Below, in pieces: positions 1 through 5,518 of a stretch of 11,562 bases of DNA. The stretch lies in assembly GCA_013813825.1 (NCBI GenBank), contig JACCRA010000606.1, positions 1 through 11,562 of the forward strand. The letters run 5' to 3'. The number at the start of each line of letters is the position of its first letter. Position 1 is the stretch's first letter. The position numbers and the translations under genes are program-made. The notes beneath the pieces are model-generated. The model ran no database searches, had not been told where the DNA came from, and saw only the letters and a list, made by a program, of their open reading frames with translations. This DNA is from Pyrinomonadaceae bacterium (GTDB lineage: Bacteria; Acidobacteriota; Blastocatellia; Pyrinomonadales; Pyrinomonadaceae).

Positions 1-602
1 ATCTTGGACACTTGCCTCCCCCCGCGTGAAGCGAGGGGGCGCGGCGCGGCAGCGTCTTCTCCCGCCGCCGGGCGCTCGTCGGGGAATCTGCCCGGCTGCG
101 GCGCGTGAATCGTGATTTGCAAACCGCCGAATCCTTCGGCTCCCGCGAGCGCCGCTTCGATGGTGTGGCCGGTTCCGAAAGACACGGCCACGAACTGCCG
201 CACCACTCCCGTCCCGGTCTTGAAGCCGTCGAGCCAGAGTTGCGGCGGGCACACCAAATAGTTTTGCGGATCAGACGTCAGACCATCCACCTCAAATTCG
301 CCGGTGAGGGCGTTGATCCGTCCGGCCGCTACTTTGACGGCGTGCGGTCGCCACGGCGCTTCGTGATCGAATCCGACATAGAGCGCCTCGCGCTGATAGA
401 CCGGGATAAACGCTTCCCCCGCGCGCCACCCGGCGGGCACGCGCCCCGCAAAATCCGCGACTTGATAGACAGGGAAGACACCGAAGTTCGGCGGCAGTCG
501 ATGAACTGTGCCGTCGTCCGCGAGGCGTAGCGTCCGCTTAAAAGAGACGATCAAGTGATCGCCGAAGCGGATCGAATCTAGTCGGATGACAACGTCAAGC
601 AT
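1..602 (-). CDS. Conserved protein of unknown function, C-terminal part beyond the window edge
   Basis: An open frame of 200 codons reads leftward from ATG (602-600) and leaves the window without a stop. The protein begins MLDVVIRLDSIRFGDHLIVS. It contains RTLRLADDG near residue 24, a FIPVYQREALYVGF segment near 66-79, and a YLVCPPQLWLDGF segment near 115-127. QITIHAPQPGRFP follows near 163-175, then an Ala/Pro-rich tail. I remember a widespread family of unnamed bacterial proteins with the same order of motifs (RTLRIPDDG, IPMYQREALW, DYLVCPPQPWLDGI, PKPGRFP). No function is known to me and none is proposed. Its codon pattern and family match show that the opposite-strand open frame at 105-530 is a shadow. 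No ribosome binding site lies directly before the ATG, because a 174-bp insertion begins 7 nt upstream and has moved the AGAGG (792-796) away. Confidence 0.75.
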   Translation of the reverse strand, partial: MLDVVIRLDSIRFGDHLIVSFKRTLRLADDGTVHRLPPNFGVFPVYQVADFAGRVPAGWRAGEAFIPVYQREALYVGFDHEAPWRPHAVKVAAGRINALTGEFEVDGLTSDPQNYLVCPPQLWLDGFKTGTGVVRQFVAVSFGTGHTIEAALAGAEGFGGLQITIHAPQPGRFPDERPAAGEDAAAPRPLASRGGRQVSK

Positions 603-608
603 GTCTCG
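600..608. repeat. Left copy of 9-bp target-site duplication
   Basis: CATGTCTCG is repeated exactly at 783-791, directly outside the inverted ends of the 174-bp element. This copy contains the CAT that is the start codon (minus strand) of the partial gene at the left edge. Confidence 0.6.
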
Positions 609-782
609 GTAGTGGGTCGATTTCAAATCCGGCCGGGACTGCTCCCTAAAATAATTCGCCAAAGGCAATCGTCCTGAATGCTGCTATCTAACTGTTGATG
701 CGGGTTTGCGGCAAAATGTTTCATCAGGCTGCTTGGGAATAGATCAAGCAGGTTGTCTTGAGATTCAACCTGACCCACTACT
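609..782. mobile_element. MITE-like insertion, 174 bp, no coding capacity
   Basis: The segment starts with GTAGTGGGTC (609-618) and ends with the exact inverted copy GACCCACTAC (772-781), plus one extra T. It is flanked on both sides by the 9-bp direct repeat CATGTCTCG (600-608 and 783-791), as expected of a target-site duplication. The inverted ends are offset by one base. Near the right end are two overlapping perfect 7-bp stems, CTGCTTG/CAAGCAG (729-735/745-751) and CAGGTTG/CAACCTG (749-755/766-772). They share bases, so only one can form at a time. There is no transposase or long open frame inside, so the element would need a transposase in trans. The insertion-sequence family is not identified. 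Confidence 0.65.
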
Positions 783-791
783 CATGTCTCG
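783..791. repeat. Right copy of 9-bp target-site duplication
   Basis: This is an exact copy of 600-608. Read on the minus strand it gives an ATG at 785-783, six bases downstream of AGAGG (796-792). That arrangement is the likely original translation start of the left-edge gene. Reading on from this ATG now enters the insertion and stops at TGA after six codons. Confidence 0.6.
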
Positions 792-995
792 CCTCTGAAG
801 AGTGATGACATGGAGTCAATCATCGATGGAATCGCAAAATTGAAATTTCTAATTTCTCAATAGGAGGCCATGACAGTTGATCGGTAATGTGAGGCGGGCA
901 ATGATAAGGTCGCCGCGAGCAAGAGAGAACACTGCGTCAGCGCGGGCACGATAGTCCTACTGTGTGTGGATGTCAAGATGTTGCCGACATGGTTT
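792..995. other. Intergenic region with no convincing gene
   Basis: This is about 200 bp between the insertion and the mscL stop. It holds an A+T-rich patch with a perfect 6-bp palindrome GAAATT-TCT-AATTTC at 842-856, and AGAGG at 792-796, the probable former ribosome binding site of the left-edge gene. AGGAGG followed by ATG at about 861-872 opens only a five-codon frame and is not called. No terminator with a U tract was found for mscL. Confidence 0.5.
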
Positions 996-1433
996 TTACC
1001 CCACCGGAAGTTCGACGCAGCACGCGGAACAGCGCGTCGCCTTGAGCGGGATCGTCGTCAGGCAGTGGGGGCAATCTTTGGCGGTAACGGGACCAACCAC
1101 CTGCTTGCTCTTGAGTCGGTTGACGGCGCGCACGATCAGGAAGACGACGAAGGCAATGATTAGGAAACCGATCACGTCGTTGAGAAAAGCGCCGTAGGCG
1201 ATGACGGGCAAGCCACGGGCTTTAGCGTCGGCGAGCGAGGCCGGGTTCTGCCCTGAGAGATCGAAGAAGAGGCTGGCGAAGTCCACCCGGCCGAGAATCA
1301 GGCCGATAGGCGGCATGATGATGCCCTCGACGAACGAGGTCACGATCTTGCCGAAGGCCGCACCGATGACGACGGCGACCGCCAGATCAATGACGTTGCC
1401 GCGATTGATAAACTCTCTAAACTCTCTGAACAT
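996..1433 (-). CDS. mscL: Large-conductance mechanosensitive channel MscL with C-terminal zinc ribbon
   Basis: This 145-aa inner-membrane channel is the osmotic safety valve that opens under membrane tension. The N-terminus FREFINRGNVIDLAVAVVIG is the MscL signature: amphipathic helix, then TM1 at about residues 16-45. A periplasmic loop follows at about 46-75, then TM2 at about 77-104 (IGFLIIAFVVFLIVRAVNRL). Instead of a plain cytoplasmic helix, the tail carries CPHC (121-124) and CSACC (135-139), a rubredoxin-like zinc ribbon. Similar tails occur in a subset of bacterial MscL proteins, from memory. The start at 1433 is chosen because MFREFREFI matches the family N-terminus. An upstream in-frame ATG at 1502 would add 23 residues with no family match. 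GGAG lies about 10 nt before the chosen ATG. The size is close to the usual ~136 aa plus the ribbon. Confidence 0.95.
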   Translation of the reverse strand: MFREFREFINRGNVIDLAVAVVIGAAFGKIVTSFVEGIIMPPIGLILGRVDFASLFFDLSGQNPASLADAKARGLPVIAYGAFLNDVIGFLIIAFVVFLIVRAVNRLKSKQVVGPVTAKDCPHCLTTIPLKATRCSACCVELPVG

Positions 1434-1552
1434 ATGTATCGCGCTCCAAAGTTGGTCCCGGAAAATGTGGGGCGGCGAGTCTCCGAGAGAGTGGCAAAGC
1501 AAACGGTTTGCACATCATCCGCGCGGGCCAAATTAATCGGTGCGGCCCTCGC

Positions 1553-1822
1553 TCAGTTCAAGTAAGCGTTGCACTCATAGCACCCTGTGAACGAATTGGC
1601 GGAGAGCGGAAGCGAACGGATAACAGGGTGGCCGCTCGCTCTGGCGTGGACGGTAGCGTGGCCGCGCGTCGAATCGCAGCAGCCGACGTGGCCGCACGTG
1701 AGACACCCGCGGGTCGGTGCGCTCGCGCCGCATTCGGCGCAGGACGTTGACGGGGCCGGCGTTGTCATCTCGCCGTTTGCTTGAGAAACGTGCGGACAGG
1801 TCGCTTGCGAAACAGTTGCCAT
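1553..1822 (-). CDS. UBP-type zinc-finger protein
   Basis: This is an 89-aa protein made almost entirely of one zinc-finger UBP domain, the fold that binds the ubiquitin C-terminus in eukaryotic deubiquitinases. Bacterial stand-alone versions exist but their ligand is unknown to me. Visible metal-ligand motifs are CPH (9-11), CAEC (28-31), CLTC (40-43), GCCD (47-50), H55, H59 and GHPV (64-67). CYEC (81-84) closes the domain. The family hallmark CLTCGHVGCCDS is intact. The start at 1822 is supported by AAGGAG about 11 nt upstream. A longer in-frame reading to 1990 would overlap the next gene and has no family match. The gene lies 32 nt downstream of the receiver-HATPase gene on the same strand, so the two are probably co-transcribed. 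Confidence 0.88.
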   Translation of the reverse strand: MATVSQATCPHVSQANGEMTTPAPSTSCAECGASAPTRGCLTCGHVGCCDSTRGHATVHARASGHPVIRSLPLSANSFTGCYECNAYLN

Positions 1823-1854
1823 TGTTTGAACTTGCTCCTTAGAATAATGGCGCT

Positions 1855-2808
1855 TCAACGCTCTACCGGCTCCGTGCTCTCTGTCGTCGTTTCCGCGCGC
1901 TCGTCGGTGATCGCCGCCGTCGCGGGTGGTAACGGCGCGCCGTCCAGATATTTGATCAGGATCACTTCGTTGTGGCGCTCGTTGTAGCAAACTTCGTCAG
2001 CCATGCTGCGGGCGATGAGGATGCCGAAGCCGCCGGGGCGCAGTCCCAATTCCTCGCGGGCGCGCATGTGCAGCGTCGGATCGTCGGCGGGGTTGAGGAC
2101 GCCCGCGATGGGGCCGGCGGGCGTCTGGAGCGAGTCAAAGGTGAATCCCGCGCCGGGGTCTTTGAGCCGATAGAGGATCATGCGCGCGGTTCGCAGATAG
2201 CCGACTTCAACGCGTTGCGTCGGATCGTATTTGCCGCCGTGCTCGATGGCGTTGCGGAGCATCTCGCGGAAAGCATAGGCGATCTGATCCCGCGTGTCGG
2301 GCGGGATGTCGGTCTTCAATTGCAGCAGCATTCTTTCGAGCGGTTCGATGGCCTGTAGGTTGCAGGGGACGCGGAACTCGATCCAGTCCGGCCGCGCCGA
2401 TAGCACTTCGATGCCGATCTGCTGCTGGCGCATTTCGAAGGCCGTCGAGACGGCCGAGATCAGATCGTCGAGGTGAAACGGTTTGGCGAGAAAGTCGCAC
2501 GCCTCGTCGCGCAATGCGCTGAACGCAATGTCGGGCGTCGCCGCCGCCGTCATGATGATGATCGGCATATCGCGGTCGTGCTCGCGCAAGCGCGCCAGCA
2601 TCTCCAAGCCGCTCATGCCGGGCATCATCACGTCGAGTAACGTGACGGCGGGCTTCACCTCGTCGAGTCGCGCCAGTCCGATGAAGGCGTTTTCCGCGAC
2701 GGCCACATCGAAGCCCTCGCGCGTGAGGGCGAAGCTCACCAACTCACGCAATTCAGGATCGTCGTCCACCACCAGAATCGTCGGCCCGCTGCCGTATTTT
2801 TTACCCAT
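1855..2808 (-). CDS. Receiver domain fused to a serine-kinase-type HATPase (response regulator)
   Basis: This 317-aa cytosolic signalling protein has an N-terminal CheY-like receiver at about 9-125. Its acidic pair is D15/D16, the phospho-acceptor D59 (LLDVMMPG), switch T86 (IIMTAA) and K108 (LAKPF). The second half, about 140-290, is a GHKL ATPase of the RsbW/SpoIIAB type. Its N box is REMLRNAIEHGG (E181, N185), its G1 box DPGAG (216-220) and its G2 box GGFG (258-261). There is no HisKA dimerisation domain. By family analogy it could be a phosphorylation-controlled anti-sigma/serine kinase in a partner-switching pathway. No anti-anti-sigma (STAS) or PP2C partner gene is in the window. The start at 2808 (MGKKYGSGPT) is preceded by GGGAAAGAGA. 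An upstream in-frame ATG at 2868 would add 20 residues without a receiver match. The tail after about 290 is Thr/Glu-rich and disordered. Confidence 0.9.
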   Translation of the reverse strand: MGKKYGSGPTILVVDDDPELRELVSFALTREGFDVAVAENAFIGLARLDEVKPAVTLLDVMMPGMSGLEMLARLREHDRDMPIIIMTAAATPDIAFSALRDEACDFLAKPFHLDDLISAVSTAFEMRQQQIGIEVLSARPDWIEFRVPCNLQAIEPLERMLLQLKTDIPPDTRDQIAYAFREMLRNAIEHGGKYDPTQRVEVGYLRTARMILYRLKDPGAGFTFDSLQTPAGPIAGVLNPADDPTLHMRAREELGLRPGGFGILIARSMADEVCYNERHNEVILIKYLDGAPLPPATAAITDERAETTTESTEPVER

Positions 2809-2839
2809 TGTCTCTTTCCCGCCGGAGGATGTTAAGACG

Positions 2840-2868
2840 GGTGTAAGGCATATTCGGCCGCGAGTCAA
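2840..2868 (-). promoter_or_regulatory. Possible sigma-70-like promoter of the receiver-HATPase gene
   Basis: Read on the minus strand, TTGACT (2868-2863) lies 17 nt before TACACC (2845-2840), about 30 nt upstream of the ATG at 2808. The -35 matches TTGACA at five of six positions, but the -10 matches TATAAT poorly (three of six). It is a candidate only. Confidence 0.25.
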
Positions 2869-2966
2869 TGGCTGAACGCGGGCAGCCGTGTTTGGAGTTC
2901 GCGCCGGCCATCCCTTACACTCAAACTAGCGATCAACCACTTGACCTACGAATCCAGAAGACGTTG

Positions 2967-3212
2967 ATGAGCGAACTTCAAGAAGCCCGCTGGTCAGTTA
3001 TCAGCGAGCGCGGACGCGAGGCCGCGAGCCTGCGCTACGCGGAGGCCGCGCGGCTGATGCGGGAGTTACAAGGGCAGAAAGTTTACGGCACCTGCGTCGT
3101 CTCTGATGAAGCCGCGCACCGCCTCAATGGCAGCACGCCAGCAGCCATGAATGCCACCCCGCCGCTTCCCAAAACAATTCCTAAAAAGCGCGCGGTGCGC
3201 CGCAAAAAATAA
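2967..3212 (+). CDS. Small conserved-looking protein of unknown function
   Basis: This 81-aa protein starts MSELQEARWSVISERG. It has a compact front half (about 1-52: SERGREAA, YAEAARLMRELQ, VYGTCVVSDEAAHRL). The tail from about 55 is Pro/Ala/Thr-rich and ends in a strongly basic KKRAVRRKK. That layout, a small folded domain plus a basic disordered tail, could suit nucleic-acid contact, but this is inference. I have a loose memory of similar short proteins in Acidobacteriota and assign no function. The ATG at 2967 is preceded by AGAAG six bases upstream. An in-frame ATG at 2868 would add 33 residues and lies within the possible promoter of the opposite gene. The gene is divergent from the receiver-HATPase gene and convergent with the YbhP-like gene. 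Confidence 0.6.
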   Translation: MSELQEARWSVISERGREAASLRYAEAARLMRELQGQKVYGTCVVSDEAAHRLNGSTPAAMNATPPLPKTIPKKRAVRRKK

Positions 3213-3312
3213 TACGACTCCCGCTGACTTAAATCGGATAGCGGCATGGCGCGTCAACACCGTCAGCGGTTGCGACGGGGTGGCGGCGGCGGCGGCAGGG
3301 GACACCTCGTCG

Positions 3313-4068
3313 CTACCGCTTCCGATATTGACCTGCCAGAGATTTAAGACGAAAGTCGGCGACGAGCGGCAGGTGGTCGGAAGCGATGAGCGAGGTGCGA
3401 GTCTTGTGCAGGCGGAGGTCGGCGAGTTCGAGCGCGGGGTCGTAGTAGATGTGATCGAGGTGGACGAGCGGGAACGCGCCGGGGTAGGTGCGTGCGCGGT
3501 TGAGGTGAGCGCGCACATCGACACTCTGTAATTGCGCGGCGAGCAGGCGCGAGGCCAACCCTCTGGTCCACTCGTTGAAATCGCCGAGCACGACGCGCGG
3601 CCCGGACAGGCTCGCGTCGTTTAAGATTTCGTCGCTTACCAACCGCCGCGCCTGATGCCGCCGCTCGACGAAGGCCGTGCCGAGATGCACGTTGAAGACG
3701 TGCAGCGTCGAAACCATGCCGCCGGTTTCCAGTTCAACGTCCGCCCGCAAGCACCCGCGCCGCTCACACCAGCGCCAAGTGATGTCGTAGTTCCGCACGG
3801 CGCGCACGCTCAGGCGCGTCAGGATCACATTGCCGTAAGCCCCACCTTTGAGCCGCCGGTTCTCGCCGAGATGACACGCATAGCCCAACTCTTCCGCGAT
3901 GAACCGCGCCTGGTCCATTTCGCGCGAGCCGCCGCCAACACTGAGCACCTCTTGTAGCGCGATCACGTCCGCGTCCGTCTCCCTGAGCACAGCCGCGATC
4001 CGTCCCGGCCGCACACGCCGGTCTAGTCCCTGGCACTTGTGGATGTTGTAAGTGACGACGCGAAACAT
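3313..4068 (-). CDS. YbhP-like endonuclease/exonuclease/phosphatase family protein
   Basis: This is a 251-aa metal-dependent phosphoesterase of the EEP (DNase I-like) fold. Catalytic motifs are all visible: N8 in TYNIHK, E40 in LQEV, GN at 79-80, H128 in NVHLG, D163 and N165 in GDFNEW, D205 in HLDHIYY and the closing SDH at 230-232. The pattern NIHK, LQEV, GNVIL, ERRG, NVHLG, GDFNEW, YPGAFPLVHLD, SDHLPL follows E. coli YbhP closely from memory. EEP members cleave phosphodiesters in nucleic acids, lipids or other substrates, and the substrate here is unknown. There is no signal peptide, so it is probably cytosolic. It sits downstream of a cardiolipin-synthase-like gene, as ybhP does next to clsB. 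The ATG has no clear ribosome binding site because a heptad repeat begins only a few bases upstream. Confidence 0.88.
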   Translation of the reverse strand: MFRVVTYNIHKCQGLDRRVRPGRIAAVLRETDADVIALQEVLSVGGGSREMDQARFIAEELGYACHLGENRRLKGGAYGNVILTRLSVRAVRNYDITWRWCERRGCLRADVELETGGMVSTLHVFNVHLGTAFVERRHQARRLVSDEILNDASLSGPRVVLGDFNEWTRGLASRLLAAQLQSVDVRAHLNRARTYPGAFPLVHLDHIYYDPALELADLRLHKTRTSLIASDHLPLVADFRLKSLAGQYRKR

Positions 4069-4072
4069 AAAG

Positions 4073-4154
4073 AGCCATCAGCTATCAGCTATCAGCCGTC
4101 AGCGATCAGCAAGCGCATTCTGTTTTAAGCTGATGGCTGATAGCTGACGGCTGA
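4073..4154. repeat. Heptad (7-bp period) repeat forming an imperfect hairpin
   Basis: The left arm (4073-4110) is built of 7-bp units of the form TCAGCNN: TCAGCTA, TCAGCTA, TCAGCCG, TCAGCGA, TCAGC. The right arm (4129-4154) is the same repeat on the other strand (GCTGATG, GCTGATA, GCTGACG, GCTGA). The arms pair over about 26 bp with a few mismatches around an 18-nt loop. The repeat fills nearly the whole 94-nt gap between the PLD stop and the EEP start. Related units occur at 9077-9101 and 9170-9191. It may act as a terminator, attenuator or RNA-stability element, or may simply be repetitive intergenic DNA. Confidence 0.8.
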
Positions 4155-4162
4155 GTGCTTTC

Positions 4163-5449
4163 TTATTGTTGTCTCTCTAACAACCAGCCGAATAGTTCGT
4201 GGGCGCGCTCGAAGACGGAGCGGCGACGCCATTGTGTGTAGGAGACGGCGTGGCTGGCGGCGCGGTCGCGCTCGAAGTCTTCGGTCAGTCGTAGGGCTAA
4301 ATCACGGTCAAGCGCGGCGAGATTGACTTCGTCGTTCAAACCGAAGGAACGGTTGTCGAAATTCGTCGTGCCGGCGACGCTCCACTCGCCGTCGATGACC
4401 AGCGATTTGGTGTGAATCATGGCCGGCTCGTATTCGTAAATTTTGGCTCCGGCCTTGAGCAGATCGCCGTAGAGGCGACGGCTGGAACGGCGCGTCAACA
4501 AATGATCGCTGTTCTTGCCGGGGACGATGATCTCGACCCGGACGCCGCGCTCCGCGAGCGCACGCACCATTTCGGCCCGCGCGCTGCGGTCGGGCAAAAA
4601 GTAGGGCGTCGTTACTAAAATGCTCTCTTTCGCGGAGGCCAGCAGCATCTGGTAGAGGATGCGGGCGCGGGTTGAGCGGCCGGCCGAGGGCGAACTGTTG
4701 ACGACGAGGGCGGGCGTCTGTTCGTCGTCTTCGCAGAGCGGGAAATAGTCGTGCTCGGTGAGAATCTCGCCAGAGGCTTCGAGCCAATTTTCGGCGAACG
4801 TCGCTTGTAACTGCGTGACGGCCTCGCCCTCGACGCGGAACATCGTGTCGCGCCAGCGCGCATGACCCGGCTTCGGGTAGAGCCAGTGATCGGCGACGCC
4901 CGATCCGCCGACGAAGCCGACGCGCCCATCAATGATGATCAACTCGCGGTGCGTGCGGTTGTTGATGCGCGCCAGCGTCTGCCAGCGAAACGGGTGATAC
5001 CACGCGACGCGCCCGCCGGCGGCGTAAAAATCCTTGAAGTAGCTATTCCAAGAGGCGAAGCTACCGATGGCGTCGAGGACGAGGTTGACGCGCACGCCGG
5101 CCCGTGCCCGCTCAGTCAGGGCTTCGAGAAACTGGTCGGCGACTTTGCCCTTCTGAAAAATGTAGGCTTCGAGATTGATGCTGTGTTCGGCAACGCGGAT
5201 GGCCTCGAGTTCGGCCTTGAAATAGACATCGCCGTTGGTCAGCACGGCAATGCTGCTCCGGCGTGTGAGGCGCGAATCGGTGAGGGCTTCGAGGGTGCGG
5301 AGAAAGTCCGGCGAGTCGAGCGAGGCCGAAGGGGGCGTTGAGATTTTATAGTCCAGCCCCGGCTCGAACAGCGCGAGGAAGAGCAGGAAGCTCTGCGCGA
5401 CGATGGCGATAACGGCGATGACGAGAAAAGTTGTCGAGTCCACTTTCAC
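4163..5449 (-). CDS. Cardiolipin-synthase-like phospholipase D family protein with altered first HKD motif
   Basis: This is a 428-aa membrane-anchored protein. It has one N-terminal hydrophobic helix at about 8-28, then two PLD domains. Family members transfer phosphatidyl groups (cardiolipin synthases) or hydrolyse phosphodiesters. The second motif is canonical: H346-x-K348-x4-D353, followed by GTTNFDNRSFGLNDE. The first motif reads HRELIIID (167-174), with glutamate at the lysine position, followed by GFVGGSGVADHW. The nucleotides CACCGCGAG confirm the glutamate. The length suits ClsB-type proteins (about 410 aa). The start is GTG at 5449. A second in-frame GTG at 5443 is possible, and GGGG just upstream may serve either. 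The YbhP-like gene follows. Cardiolipin synthase is the nearest guess but activity is uncertain. Confidence 0.85.
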   Translation of the reverse strand: MKVDSTTFLVIAVIAIVAQSFLLFLALFEPGLDYKISTPPSASLDSPDFLRTLEALTDSRLTRRSSIAVLTNGDVYFKAELEAIRVAEHSINLEAYIFQKGKVADQFLEALTERARAGVRVNLVLDAIGSFASWNSYFKDFYAAGGRVAWYHPFRWQTLARINNRTHRELIIIDGRVGFVGGSGVADHWLYPKPGHARWRDTMFRVEGEAVTQLQATFAENWLEASGEILTEHDYFPLCEDDEQTPALVVNSSPSAGRSTRARILYQMLLASAKESILVTTPYFLPDRSARAEMVRALAERGVRVEIIVPGKNSDHLLTRRSSRRLYGDLLKAGAKIYEYEPAMIHTKSLVIDGEWSVAGTTNFDNRSFGLNDEVNLAALDRDLALRLTEDFERDRAASHAVSYTQWRRRSVFERAHELFGWLLERQQ

Positions 5450-5478
5450 CCCGCGCTGATTTCGGCAGCGCGCCCGCC

Positions 5479-5494
5479 GTCGGCTACGGCCGAC
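5479..5494. other. Short perfect hairpin between the Uma2 and PLD genes
   Basis: GTCGGC (5479-5484) pairs with GCCGAC (5489-5494) around a TACG loop. In the transcribed (minus) direction no U tract follows, so a canonical intrinsic terminator is not supported. Confidence 0.35.
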
Positions 5495-5518
5495 TTTGGA
5501 AAATTCAGACGGAGTTTC

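Noticed and set aside
105..530. A 141-aa open frame on the plus strand
   Set aside because: The minus strand carries a frame whose translation matches a remembered conserved family across this whole stretch. The plus-strand product is Arg-rich with no recognisable domain.
861..890. AGGAGG followed by ATG, a possible small gene
   Set aside because: The spacing is only two bases and the frame stops after five codons.
1823..1990. N-terminal extension of the UBP zinc-finger frame
   Set aside because: It overlaps the receiver-HATPase coding sequence, has no family match, and the ATG at 1822 has its own AAGGAG.
4073..4154. Possible CRISPR-like array
   Set aside because: The units are only 7 bp with no spacers. 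It is a heptad repeat with an inverted arm.
5479..5494. Intrinsic terminator after the Uma2 gene
   Set aside because: The stem is only 6 bp and no U tract follows on the transcribed strand.
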